DNA of 64,000 nucleotides from NCBI GenBank assembly GCA_963785075.1, contig CAWATW010000008.1:124001-188000 (forward strand). Reading direction: 5' to 3'. The translations under genes and the position numbers were made by a program. The DNA is from JAOUGY01 sp963785075 (lineage in GTDB: Bacteria > Actinomycetota > Acidimicrobiia > Spongiisociales > ZC4RG35). The notes below the pieces were generated by a model. It had not been told where the DNA came from and ran no database searches. It saw nothing but the letters and a program-made list of their open reading frames with translations. Below are positions 34,008 through 43,284 of this stretch, piece by piece; the first letter of the stretch is position 1, and each line of letters starts with the position of its first letter.

Positions 34008-37000
34008 TCAAGCCGGAGGCAATGTCGGCGGCGCCGTCGACGGACGAATCGAGAAGTCGGGTGGAGGCGGAGCCACATCGATCTGACCCATCACGTCAGC
34101 GATGGCACGTTCCAGTTGGGGGTCGGTGCCGGCCTCGTGAGGTGCGATCACAACCTCGATATCGGGATCCGTTCCGTAGTTCTCCACCTGGTACCCCACG
34201 TCGTAGAACCAAGTGGAGAACTCGGGCTGCGTGGTCACGGTTCCGTCGACCAGGGCGTGCTGCGGCCAGATCCCGACGACTCCACCCCACGTGCGGGTGC
34301 CTATGAGAGGTCCGAGCCCGGCGAGCTTGAAGGTGTGCGAGAAGATGTCACCGTCGGAGCCTGCCATCTCGTTCGTGAGGCACGCCATCGGCCCCATCGG
34401 TGCATCCGCAGGGAATGCGTATGGCTCCCTCCAGCGGGTCACCCGGTATCCCAGACGACGCCGCGCCAGCTTCTCGAGCAGGAGCTGGCTGACGTTTCCG
34501 CCGCGATTGAACCGAACATCGATGACAAGGCCCTCCTTGTCGACCTCCGCCCGCCACGAACGATGGAACTCGGCGAAGCCTGCAGCCTGCATGTCCGGGA
34601 TGTGGATGTACCCGACACGCCCGTGGGTGACCTCGGCTACGAAGCCGCGATTGGCCTCGACCCAATCGCGATATCGCAGCGCAAACTCGGATCCGAGCGG
34701 TGTGACGACGACAGTCCTCGGCTTGCGCCGCCCGCGAGCGACTGTCAGACGCACCGGGCGGTTGGCCCGATCCACGAGCTGACTGTCGGGAGACGTGGTT
34801 CGGTCGAGCGCAACGCCATCCACGGCGAGAATCCGATCGCCTTCCCGCAGGTCGACACCAGGAGCGGCCAGGGGAGATGTCTCCTTCGCGTTCCAGTGGT
34901 CGCCTCGCGGAATCCGCTGGATCCTCCAGGCTCCCCGATCGAAGCGGAGGTCGACTCCCAGCCGGCCGAGTGTCCACGTGGGTTCCGGCCGGTAGTCACC
35001 CCCGAGCTCGTATGCGTGGCTCGTTCCGAGCTCGCCCTGCATCTCCCACATGAGGTCGCTGAACTCGGAGCGTGACGCCAACCGATCCACGAGGCCTGCA
35101 TAGCGGCTGTGGACGGCGAGCCAGTCGACTCCGGTCATGTCCTCGGCCCAGAAATGATCCCGCTGGAGTCGCCACGCCTCCGAGAACATCTGACGCCACT
35201 CCTCCAGCGGACGAATCTCGACTCGGAAGCGATCGAGATCGACCCAGCCGGTTTCTCGCGATGCGACGTCTTTGCCGGACTTGTCGTCCTTCCAGGCGGC
35301 GGGCACCACCCGAACACGGTTGCGAGCCACGACCGCCAGCGTCTTTGCGTCGCCGGACACGCAGAAACCCCTCACACCGTCGGATATGTTCTCCGTCCGG
35401 TCGTTCCCGAAGTCCCAAGCCTGGAGCGTCCCGAGCGGGGTTTCGGAGTCCAGCCACGGAGTGCCGGCGGCCCCCGTGACGGGCCACGACATGAACCATG
35501 CCCGTCCCCGTCCCAAGACCAGTCCGCGGTACCGGCCGACCGGCACCGGAAACGCCTGAATCCGGCGTTCGATGCCATCGAAGTCGATGACCACCGACTC
35601 CTCGGCTCCTTCGTCGTCGCCGCCGGCAGGAGGGGCGCCTGGCGTGCGAGGTGCACGGCCGGCGATCGAGAACGGCGACAACTCGTCGCTCGATAGCGTG
35701 ACCAGCATCGGAATGGTCGACCGGGGAAACCCGTAGTCGTGGAACATGGAGTCGGCCACCGGGTCGGCCACGCGCGACGACAAGAACCCCAGATACCGTC
35801 CATCTGGGTCGAACGATGGCGAGTGGTCCACGAACTCGGGCCGTCCGAGGACACGGGTCCGCCGGCTCTGCGTGTCGTAGAGGTGGATGTTCGAGGTCGT
35901 GCGCGATGTCGCAGCACCAAATGCCAGCCACCGGCCGTCGGGCGACCATGCCACGCCGGCGATCCATGAATGCGGAGAGCGATGAACCAGGCGGGCCGAA
36001 CGCCGGGTCAGGTCGATGACCCACAACTCGTGGCGATGGTTGCTGACCGCCAACCTGGAGCCACCGGCCGGAGCCGGGGCGATGCTGCGAATGCGGCCCA
36101 GCTCCCTGTCGACCACGACCGGTTCGCCGGCACCATCCGCCCGTTCGACCACGAGTCGCTCCTCCCCCGACGAATCGGAGACGCTCACGACCCGCTCGCC
36201 GTCCGGCAGCCAGCTGGTCAGACGCCGCCGATGCCGGGAGATCTCACCAAGACGTACCGGTGCCCCCTCCCAAAGAGGCGCCGCGAAAGCCGCCCCCCGT
36301 GCCACCAGTGCCAGTGAGTGCCCCTCAGGATGGAGATCCACCGATTCGAGACGCTTGGCGGCCGAGACGTGCCTGCGGTTCAAATGGGATCGGGCGGAAA
36401 CGACCTCGATGTCGACGACCTGGTTCTCACCGGTCCGCGGGTCGAGCATCCAGATGTCGGCACCACAGTGGTACACGATGCGCCGTCCATCGGTCGATGG
36501 AAAGCGGGCGTAGAAGCCCTCGTGGGAGGTGTGGCGAGTCAGGCCGGCACCGGTGGGTGTGACCGAGTAGATGTTGCCGGTGCCCTCATGATCCGAGAGG
36601 AAGTAGATCCGGCGGCCGATCCACATCGGAGCGGCGAGATTGCCATCGAGGCCGACGAGCGGAGAGAATGTGCCCTCCCCTGTCCGGTCGACCCACAGGC
36701 TTCCGGCACGTCCGCCCCGATACCGTTTCCATCGGGCCGGATCGAACGCATTTCGCCCGAGCGCCATCGCACCTTTGGGCCCGAAGGTCATCGAGAAGGC
36801 GGGCCCAACACCGAGCTCCTCGGGTTGGGTGCCGTCGGCCGGCACCGCCCACAGGTGGGTCCACCCCGAGAACGGCTGGCGGTGATCCGAGGCGGCGATG
36901 ACCGCTGAACCGTCGGGACCCCATCCGATGACCTGCGTCGTGGAACCCAGATGAGACAGCCGCCGGCTGGGACCACCGGTGGGATCCATCAGGTGGATCT

Positions 37001-37202
37001 CGGGCCGACCCTCGTCCCGGCTGATGAAGGCCAGATGCTCACCATCGGGCGAGAACCTCGGATGGGTGTGGCTACCAGGGTTCGCCGTCAACCTCGATGC
37101 GTTTCCGCCGGCGACGTCGACTCTCCACAGGTCGTCTTCCGAGACGAACACGATCACGTCGTCGTGGATGGTGGGATGTCGGTAGTAGCCACGCGTGGCC
37201 AA
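34008..37202 (-). CDS. Tricorn protease homologue
   Basis: A 1064-residue tricorn-type self-compartmentalising serine peptidase that trims peptides from upstream proteases. The N-terminal half is two WD/beta-propellers (FSPDGEHLAFIS, SWLPDGERVVSVS, WSPDGRWLAFG). The C-terminal half has a PDZ domain (GDRILAVDGVAL) and the catalytic core. His729 (GTSHAYE) and Ser949-Asp950 (EMAGSDGD) are the expected catalytic residues. A TTG start follows GGGAG by 7 bases. No signal peptide is present, so it is cytosolic. Length is normal for the family. Confidence 0.93.
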   Translation of the reverse strand: MATRGYYRHPTIHDDVIVFVSEDDLWRVDVAGGNASRLTANPGSHTHPRFSPDGEHLAFISRDEGRPEIHLMDPTGGPSRRLSHLGSTTQVIGWGPDGSAVIAASDHRQPFSGWTHLWAVPADGTQPEELGVGPAFSMTFGPKGAMALGRNAFDPARWKRYRGGRAGSLWVDRTGEGTFSPLVGLDGNLAAPMWIGRRIYFLSDHEGTGNIYSVTPTGAGLTRHTSHEGFYARFPSTDGRRIVYHCGADIWMLDPRTGENQVVDIEVVSARSHLNRRHVSAAKRLESVDLHPEGHSLALVARGAAFAAPLWEGAPVRLGEISRHRRRLTSWLPDGERVVSVSDSSGEERLVVERADGAGEPVVVDRELGRIRSIAPAPAGGSRLAVSNHRHELWVIDLTRRSARLVHRSPHSWIAGVAWSPDGRWLAFGAATSRTTSNIHLYDTQSRRTRVLGRPEFVDHSPSFDPDGRYLGFLSSRVADPVADSMFHDYGFPRSTIPMLVTLSSDELSPFSIAGRAPRTPGAPPAGGDDEGAEESVVIDFDGIERRIQAFPVPVGRYRGLVLGRGRAWFMSWPVTGAAGTPWLDSETPLGTLQAWDFGNDRTENISDGVRGFCVSGDAKTLAVVARNRVRVVPAAWKDDKSGKDVASRETGWVDLDRFRVEIRPLEEWRQMFSEAWRLQRDHFWAEDMTGVDWLAVHSRYAGLVDRLASRSEFSDLMWEMQGELGTSHAYELGGDYRPEPTWTLGRLGVDLRFDRGAWRIQRIPRGDHWNAKETSPLAAPGVDLREGDRILAVDGVALDRTTSPDSQLVDRANRPVRLTVARGRRKPRTVVVTPLGSEFALRYRDWVEANRGFVAEVTHGRVGYIHIPDMQAAGFAEFHRSWRAEVDKEGLVIDVRFNRGGNVSQLLLEKLARRRLGYRVTRWREPYAFPADAPMGPMACLTNEMAGSDGDIFSHTFKLAGLGPLIGTRTWGGVVGIWPQHALVDGTVTTQPEFSTWFYDVGYQVENYGTDPDIEVVIAPHEAGTDPQLERAIADVMGQIDVAPPPPDFSIRPSTAPPTLPPA

Positions 37203-37265
37203 TCAGGCTCCCTTCGGGGGGCGCTGGAGACTAATGCGTCGAGGCGCAGCGTCTGGCGCGCCTCG

Positions 37266-38453
37266 TCATCCGCTCCGGATGTCGGCGAGGAAGTCCAGCA
37301 CGGCCATCTCGTACCTCGTCGGATCGACGTTCCACGCGAGATCTGCCGCGGCCCCTTCGATCTCGACCAGACGCACCAGGCCGGGGCGCATGTCGACGAG
37401 GACCCGGCTGTCCTCGATCGGGTGCAGAGTGTCAGCTCCGCCGTGCACGATGAGCACGGGAGCAACCAGCTGATCGGCGCGCGACAGATAATCCACCGTG
37501 TCCCAGGTGACCCCGTACCGAATCGAGGCCAGGACCGCGCCGGTGGCGGAGACGGTGCTCGGGAGGGCGCCGATGAGCCCGTCCTGGTTTTGCGCTGCCT
37601 GGTACCGCACCGATGACTCGGCGTCCAAGACCGGCGAGTCGAGGATCGCGCCTGCGATGTCGAGGTCGCGATACATCTCGGCGAGAACCATCGATGCCCC
37701 CGACCCATACCCGACGAGGAGGACGCGTGATGCTCCGGACTGCCTGGCGTCGGCGACGGCGGCGGCCAGATCGTCCCGCTCCTCGACGCCGAATGTGAAT
37801 CGACCGTCAGGGCCGGCCGGCTGCCCAGGGTCATTTCGGTATGTGATCGACCGTTGTGACACGCTCTCGTCCGCCAAGATCGCCATCATCCGGAGAGCCT
37901 GTTCGGGACCGACGGTGTGATCGTGCACGTGGATCACCCACGTGTCCCCACTTCCGACATCCCACGTCTCCATGGAGCCGAGGGGCGACGCGTAGGTGGT
38001 CTCGCGCAACCCGAGTTCCGTTGCCAGCCTCGATGCCGGCTGCGCCGTGCGATCCACGTCCCCGAACGCGCCGAGCGCAGGCTGAGAACCCTCGAGGATC
38101 TCGAAGGTGCGAACCACATCATCGTCGGTGACGGCGATCACCTCGCCCAAGCGGAGGTAGGAACTGTCCGTCTGGAACCCGATGACCCCGGCGTCGGCAA
38201 CGTCGTCGTCCGCTCCGGTGGCCGGTCGAAGCACGACGCGGTCGGACTCGACGCCGATCACCGCACCGTCGTCGACCTCGGGATCCGTCTCTGCCGACAG
38301 AACATCCGAGTCGATCCAGGACGACATCAGCCACCCGCCCACGGCGTGGACAGCGAGGAGCGCAATGACCGCAATGAGGACGGTCACACCGAAGAATCGC
38401 CTGAGAGGCGACTTTCTCGGCGCCTCCGTCGCATGGGGGTGCATGACGCTCAT
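37266..38453 (-). CDS. Membrane-anchored alpha/beta hydrolase, catalytic His apparently lost
   Basis: A 395-residue protein with an N-terminal membrane helix (LRRFFGVTVLIAVIALLAVH) and an extracytoplasmic alpha/beta-hydrolase fold. The nucleophile elbow is GYGSGAS, and the acid loop is VHGGADTLHP. At the usual histidine position, before the conserved WNVDP..YE segment, homologues typically read G-A-x-H; here it is EGAAADLAWNVDP, with no histidine. Either the triad is remodelled or the protein is non-catalytic. GTG/ATG starts upstream of 38453 are also possible. Confidence 0.75.
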   Translation of the reverse strand: MSVMHPHATEAPRKSPLRRFFGVTVLIAVIALLAVHAVGGWLMSSWIDSDVLSAETDPEVDDGAVIGVESDRVVLRPATGADDDVADAGVIGFQTDSSYLRLGEVIAVTDDDVVRTFEILEGSQPALGAFGDVDRTAQPASRLATELGLRETTYASPLGSMETWDVGSGDTWVIHVHDHTVGPEQALRMMAILADESVSQRSITYRNDPGQPAGPDGRFTFGVEERDDLAAAVADARQSGASRVLLVGYGSGASMVLAEMYRDLDIAGAILDSPVLDAESSVRYQAAQNQDGLIGALPSTVSATGAVLASIRYGVTWDTVDYLSRADQLVAPVLIVHGGADTLHPIEDSRVLVDMRPGLVRLVEIEGAAADLAWNVDPTRYEMAVLDFLADIRSG

Positions 38454-38513
38454 TGTGACCAACCACCAAGCCATGTCCACCCATCCGGCCGGAAAAGGTC
38501 CGTTCGGGCCCGT

Positions 38514-39425
38514 TCAGAGCGGGACCGGAAGCGCACCGACGAGCAGCCCATCGTCGTCGACCACCGGGATCGCCGCTCCGCTGAACCGGGGGGCGAGGAC
38601 CATCGCCTCCTCCACGGCGGCTTGCATCTCGACCGAGACGGGCGCCTCCATGACCGACTGAACGGGCACCCCCGGATCGGCCACTTCGAGGGCACCCCTC
38701 CGAACGATCCCGATCAACTCGGCCCGGTCGACTACCGCCAGCACTTCCTCCGAATGGAGCCGAAGGACATCGATTGCCTCGCGATAGGGCCCCACGAAGA
38801 CCGGGTCCTCCATCACCTGGAACACCTTGTCGGGTTGCCGCCGGACCACCACCGCTCCCGCAGCCGCCTCGGATCGCAGCTTGGCGCCAGCGCCGAGGAA
38901 GTTCCGCTGCAGCCAACCGCCTCCCGGTGCCCCTATCACCAGGATGGATCGTTCCGGCAATTGACGGACGAGGTCTGCCGCGTCGGTCGCCTGAGTGATC
39001 CGGTATTCGATGCGGGGCTCGTCCTCGTAGAGCCGCTCCACGGCCGCCACCGCCCTGCCCCTGTCGTCGTCTTCCTGGTAGGCGCTGGTCACGAGCCCGT
39101 CGAGACCAAGCCTCTCCGCCAGGCGGCGGGCCAATCGAACCGCCAACAACGAGTGAGGGCCGCCGGCGGCGGCCGCCACGACGGCGGCCGCCTGGTCGAC
39201 CTCGAGCCCGATTGGTGACGCATTGTTCACGAGGTCGAACCCTGCTGCGATACGCCGGGAGACCAACAGCTCGGCGCGGTGTCGGATCACCGACTCGGTG
39301 ACGTCGCCCGTTACCCGCACAGGCTCGATCTCAGACAGAATCTCGGCCAGCTCTCCGCAACCCTCGCCGCGCGTCCAGAGCACCGGACGCGCAACGGCAG
39401 AGTGCCCCCGATCGGTGATGCGCAT
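38514..39425 (-). CDS. Usp-like protein with C-terminal CBS pair
   Basis: A 303-residue cytosolic protein. The middle part (AAAAGGPHSLLAVRLARRLAE, RSILVIGAPGGGWLQRNF) resembles a universal-stress/nucleotide-binding domain with a GAPGGG-like phosphate loop. The last about 100 residues are two CBS motifs (VQSVMEAPVSVEMQAAVEEA, IPVVDDDGLLVGAL), which bind adenylates. The ATG at 39425 was preferred because the upstream frame overlaps the pntA start. It is divergent from the transhydrogenase operon and may sense energy state. Confidence 0.7.
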   Translation of the reverse strand: MRITDRGHSAVARPVLWTRGEGCGELAEILSEIEPVRVTGDVTESVIRHRAELLVSRRIAAGFDLVNNASPIGLEVDQAAAVVAAAAGGPHSLLAVRLARRLAERLGLDGLVTSAYQEDDDRGRAVAAVERLYEDEPRIEYRITQATDAADLVRQLPERSILVIGAPGGGWLQRNFLGAGAKLRSEAAAGAVVVRRQPDKVFQVMEDPVFVGPYREAIDVLRLHSEEVLAVVDRAELIGIVRRGALEVADPGVPVQSVMEAPVSVEMQAAVEEAMVLAPRFSGAAIPVVDDDGLLVGALPVPL

Positions 39426-39510
39426 CGGTGTCGGACCGTAGTCGACGCGGGGGGCAAGCACCTGTGTGGTGCATTCGATCGGCAGCGGAAGGCGGCGGTA
39501 CTGTTGCCCT

Positions 39511-40638
39511 GTGCGCATTTCAGTTCCACGTCAAACCACCCCCGGCGAACGCCGTGTGGCACTCACCCCCGACGTCGTCGCCAAGCTGGTGCGGGCCGGA
39601 CACTCGGTTGCGGTTGCCAGGGACGCAGGCGCCGGCGCCGGATATTCGGACGCCGACTACGAGTCCGCAGGTGCCGAGCTCATCGACGACTCCGAGGCCT
39701 GGTCGGCCGACCTCGTGGCAACAGTCGATCGCCCCCTCGAAGGAACACCGGTCAAGGGTGCGGTCATCGGTCTCCTGCGCCCCTTCGACGACCCCGAGGG
39801 CATCGCTTCCATGGCCTCGGACGGGGCTCTGGTGTTCGCCTTCGAAGCGGTGCCTCGCACCACGAGGGCCCAGGTGGTCGATGCGCTCTCGTCGCAGGCG
39901 ACCGTGTCTGGCTATCAGGCAGTCCTCGAGGGTGCAGCCAGGAGCGATCGCCTCTTCCCGATGCTGACGACCGCCGCAGGCACGATCCGCCCGGCAAAGG
40001 TGCTGGTCCTCGGCGCCGGAGTCGCCGGACTCCAGGCCATCGCCACGGCACGGCGACTCGGCGCCATCGTCTCTGCGTTCGACGTGCGGTCGGCGGCGGC
40101 CGAGCAGGTCAAGAGCCTCGGTGCACAGTTCATCGAGGTCGAAGCTCCACCGCAGGACGCATCTGCCTCTGGCGGCTATGCCCGGGAGGTCGCCGAGGAT
40201 CAACAGGCGAAGATCCTCGAGGGTTTGGCGCCGCACGTCGCTGCGGCCGACGTGGTCATCAGCACCGCTGCGATCCCGGGGAGGCCGGCTCCACTGCTCA
40301 TCGACGAGGCGATGGTTGCGTCGATGCGCCCAGGAGCGGTCATCATCGACTTGGCGGCATCGACCGGGGGCAATTGCGCGGCGACGGAGCCGGGTACCAC
40401 CGTGACGGTCGACGGAGTGACGATCGTCGGGGACACCGACATCGTGTCCCGGGTTGCACGCGACGCATCGTCCATGCTCGCACGGAACGTCGCTTCATTC
40501 ATCGAGTTGGTGAGCGCAGAAGACGGGGCGTTCATCGCCAATTGGGATGACGACATCGTCGCCGAGTCATGCGTCGCGCAGGACGGCAAGTTGGCCCATC
40601 CCCGCATCGCCCCTGCGACCGAGGAGGAGACCCCGTGA
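39511..40638 (+). CDS. pntA: NAD(P) transhydrogenase alpha subunit, soluble domain (PntAA)
   Basis: A 375-residue soluble dI domain of proton-translocating transhydrogenase binds NAD(H). VPRQTTPGERRVALTPD is the start motif, VLVLGAGVAGLQAIATARRLGA the Rossmann loop, and REVAEDQQ and STAAIPGRPAPLL follow. The subunit is split, as in other actinobacteria: the membrane part is a separate gene. GTG at 39511 follows TACTGT by 6 bases (leaderless), overlapping the next start by GTGA. Confidence 0.93.
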   Translation: MRISVPRQTTPGERRVALTPDVVAKLVRAGHSVAVARDAGAGAGYSDADYESAGAELIDDSEAWSADLVATVDRPLEGTPVKGAVIGLLRPFDDPEGIASMASDGALVFAFEAVPRTTRAQVVDALSSQATVSGYQAVLEGAARSDRLFPMLTTAAGTIRPAKVLVLGAGVAGLQAIATARRLGAIVSAFDVRSAAAEQVKSLGAQFIEVEAPPQDASASGGYAREVAEDQQAKILEGLAPHVAAADVVISTAAIPGRPAPLLIDEAMVASMRPGAVIIDLAASTGGNCAATEPGTTVTVDGVTIVGDTDIVSRVARDASSMLARNVASFIELVSAEDGAFIANWDDDIVAESCVAQDGKLAHPRIAPATEEETP

Positions 40639-40919
40639 GTGAGCTGTTGGTTCCGATCACCGTGTTCGTCCTGGCGGCGTTCGTCGGTCTCGAGGTCATC
40701 GCGAAGGTGCCTCCCACCCTGCACACACCGCTGATGTCGGGATCCAATGCGATCTCGGGCATCTCGATCATCGGTGCGATCGTTGCCGCCGGGCATGGTG
40801 AGGGTGGCGTGGCGACGGTGCTCGGATTCCTTGCGGTCACGCTGGCCACGATCAACGTGGTGGGCGGATTCCTGGTGACCGACCGCATGCTCAAGATGTT
40901 CAGGCGAGGCGATCGATGA
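40635..40919 (+). CDS. NAD(P) transhydrogenase alpha subunit, membrane part (PntAB)
   Basis: A 94-residue membrane protein with three spans, matching the separate PntAB/dII segment. Conserved VPPTLHTPLMSGSNAISGISI is its hallmark and contributes to the proton channel. It starts at a GTG overlapping the pntA stop, preceded by GAGGAGGAGA, and its stop overlaps the pntB ATG, so all three transhydrogenase parts are translationally coupled. Confidence 0.93.
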   Translation: MSELLVPITVFVLAAFVGLEVIAKVPPTLHTPLMSGSNAISGISIIGAIVAAGHGEGGVATVLGFLAVTLATINVVGGFLVTDRMLKMFRRGDR

Positions 40920-42283
40920 ACGTCACACTCGCCGGTTTCCTGTATCTGCTGGCGGCCACTCTCTTCATCCTGGGCTTGAAGCGGCTGTCTTCTCCGGCAA
41001 CGGCCAAGGACGGAAACCGCATGGCGGCCCTCGGGATGCTGGTCGCGGTCATCGTCACCCTGCTCGACCAGCAGATCGTCAACTACTGGACGATCATCGC
41101 CGGGCTGGTGGTCGGCGCGGCCATCGGCGGTGTCCTCGCCCAACGCGTCGAGATGACGGCCATGCCCCAGCTGGTCGCCGCCTTCAACGGCTTCGGTGGT
41201 GGAGCATCGGCCTTGGTGGCGATGGCCGAGCTGATGCGTGGAGGTCCGGATCTCGTGGTGCGAACGCTGGTGTCGATCGGCCTGTCCGTGCTGATCGGAT
41301 CCATCACGTTCTCGGGGAGCTTCGTGGCCTTCGGCAAGCTCCAGGGCATCCTCTCCGGCAAGCCAATCGTGCTTCCGCTCCAGAAGGCGATCGACGGGAT
41401 CCTGGTGGTGGCGGCCGTCGCCGCCTTGGTCGCAATCTCGATCAACGGCGCCGTCGCAGCAGCATGGCTCCTGTTCGGGCTGGCCCTCATCCTGGGCGTC
41501 ACCCGGACGATGCCGATCGGTGGCGCAGACATGCCTGTCGTGATCTCCTTCCTGAACTCGCTGTCGGGAGTGGCGGCTTCGGCTGCCGGTTTCGTCATCG
41601 ACTCGAACGCACTGATCATCTCGGGCGCCCTCGTGGGAGCCTCCGGGCTCATCCTCACGAACATCATGGTGAAAGCGATGAACCGCACGCTTGGCAATGT
41701 GTTGTTCTCGGCTTTCGGGGGTGAGTCCGGCGGTGACGCACTGGAAGGAGACCGAGTGGCACGTCGTGGCAGCGCCGAAGACGTTGCCGTCACGCTTGCG
41801 TACGCCCAGCGAGTGATCGTCATCCCCGGGTACGGACTGGCGGTTGCACAGGCGCAGCACGTGATCCGGGAGCTAGCCGACCTGCTCGGCGAACGCAACG
41901 TCGACGTCCGGTATGCCATCCACCCTGTGGCTGGACGCATGCCCGGGCACATGAACGTGCTCCTGGCGGAGGCAGACGTGCCATACGACAAGCTCTACGA
42001 CCTCGAGGACATCAACCCGGACTTCGCTCGCACCGACGTCGCACTGGTGGTCGGCGCCAACGACGTGGTCAACCCGCTCGCCCGCGAGACGAACTCGGCG
42101 ATCAGCGGCATGCCGATCCTCGACGCCGACAAGGCCAGCACGGTGGTCGTGGTCAAGCGGAGTCTGTCGCCGGGATTCGCCGGCATCGACAACCCTCTTT
42201 TCTACCTCGACAACACGATGATGCTCTTCGCCGACGCGAAGCAGGGATTGGGCGACGTGGTGTCCGCGGTGAAGGACCTGTGA
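40916..42283 (+). CDS. pntB: NAD(P) transhydrogenase beta subunit
   Basis: A 455-residue beta subunit: eight to nine membrane spans in the first about 260 residues (PQLVAAFNGFGGGASALVA is a conserved dII loop), then the dIII NADP(H)-binding domain (VIVIPGYGLAVAQAQH, HPVAGRMPGHMNVLLAEA, VVGANDVVNPLA). Together with PntAA and PntAB it couples NADH-to-NADPH hydride transfer to proton movement. ATGA overlap at the start and GTGA overlap at the end fix its frame. Confidence 0.95.
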   Translation: MNVTLAGFLYLLAATLFILGLKRLSSPATAKDGNRMAALGMLVAVIVTLLDQQIVNYWTIIAGLVVGAAIGGVLAQRVEMTAMPQLVAAFNGFGGGASALVAMAELMRGGPDLVVRTLVSIGLSVLIGSITFSGSFVAFGKLQGILSGKPIVLPLQKAIDGILVVAAVAALVAISINGAVAAAWLLFGLALILGVTRTMPIGGADMPVVISFLNSLSGVAASAAGFVIDSNALIISGALVGASGLILTNIMVKAMNRTLGNVLFSAFGGESGGDALEGDRVARRGSAEDVAVTLAYAQRVIVIPGYGLAVAQAQHVIRELADLLGERNVDVRYAIHPVAGRMPGHMNVLLAEADVPYDKLYDLEDINPDFARTDVALVVGANDVVNPLARETNSAISGMPILDADKASTVVVVKRSLSPGFAGIDNPLFYLDNTMMLFADAKQGLGDVVSAVKDL

Positions 42284-42639
42284 CGGAGCCGCGCACTGCG
42301 GTGCGCGACCTCGCCTTCGGGATCACGGCTGCGGCGGTGCTCATAGGGTTGGCGTTCTTTGCGTCCTTCGGATTGGTCGAGGCGGCGACGCTGGCAGCCA
42401 CTGTCATCGTCCTGATCTGGGTCGCGACGGTGGACGCAGCTCGGCTGGTCGACGAGCGCGGCCGGCCGGCGATCATGCTGTTCGGACTGGGAGCGGTGGG
42501 TGTTGCCCTCATCTTCACAGCGGCCACCCTGATCAGCACGGTCACCGAGTATCTCGCACTGGCCGTGGCGGTGTCCGCATACGTGGTGGGCCTGGTGCGT
42601 GCGATCCGGTTTGGATGGGCCACGTCGGAAGGAAGGTGA
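42280..42639 (+). CDS. Small four-span membrane protein in the pnt operon
   Basis: A 119-residue protein begins at a GTG overlapping the pntB stop (GTGA). About four hydrophobic helices occupy most of its length (FGITAAAVLIGLAFFASF, AATLAATVIVLIWVA, IMLFGLGAVGVALIFTA, YLALAVAVSAYVVG), with an arginine-rich end. No family is recognised. Tight coupling to pntB suggests coexpression with transhydrogenase. It is not one of the three known Pnt pieces. Confidence 0.65.
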   Translation: MTEPRTAVRDLAFGITAAAVLIGLAFFASFGLVEAATLAATVIVLIWVATVDAARLVDERGRPAIMLFGLGAVGVALIFTAATLISTVTEYLALAVAVSAYVVGLVRAIRFGWATSEGR

Positions 42640-43275
42640 ATGGAGTTCTCCGACGTCGTACGCCGACGCAAGATGGTCCGGCACCATCGGCCGGACCCGA
42701 TCGACCGGGAAGTGCTCGACCGGATCCTCGAGGCCGGGATTTCAGCACCATCCGCCGGGTTCAGCCAAGGTCAGAGCTTCGTGGTCGTTTCGGACGCGTC
42801 GACGCGGCGGCGGATCGCATCGCTGGCCGGTGAGCCCGATCGCGTTGCCCGAGGGTTCGATCCATGGCTCTCCTCGGCTCCTGTCCACATCGTCGTGTGC
42901 GCTTCCGAGCAGCGGTATCTCGACCGATATGCGGAGCCCGACAAGGCATCGGCGTCCCCGGCAAGTGACTGGTCCATCCCCTATTGGTGGATCGACGCCG
43001 GGGCTTCCTTCATGGCAATCCTGCTCGCCGCCGTCGACGAAGGCCTCGCGGCAGGGTTTCTCGGGGCTCATGCTGTTCCTGGCCTCGACCAGTGCCTGGG
43101 TCTTCCACCCACCGAGCGAGCGGTCGGCGTGATCACTGTCGGACTCCCCGCGCCTGACCGTCCATCGGGCTCACTCGGACGTGGCCGACGACCGCGTGCG
43201 GACGTCCTTCATTGGAATCGGTGGGGCGGCGCAGAATCCGAAACGTGTAACACACCCCCAGCCGAAGCGACCTGA
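42640..43275 (+). CDS. Nitroreductase-family flavoprotein
   Basis: A 211-residue FMN-dependent protein of the nitroreductase superfamily. VVRRRKMVRHHRPDPI is the phosphate-binding start, APSAGFSQGQSFVVV and DAGASFMAILLAAVDEGLAAGFLG the core, and GVITVGLPAPD the FMN-binding end. It directly follows the small pnt-operon membrane gene (no gap), so it may be cotranscribed. Whether its substrate is a nitro compound, quinone or flavin cannot be told. The C-terminal tail is Arg-rich. Confidence 0.85.
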   Translation: MEFSDVVRRRKMVRHHRPDPIDREVLDRILEAGISAPSAGFSQGQSFVVVSDASTRRRIASLAGEPDRVARGFDPWLSSAPVHIVVCASEQRYLDRYAEPDKASASPASDWSIPYWWIDAGASFMAILLAAVDEGLAAGFLGAHAVPGLDQCLGLPPTERAVGVITVGLPAPDRPSGSLGRGRRPRADVLHWNRWGGAESETCNTPPAEAT

Positions 43276-43284
43276 CCTTTGAAG

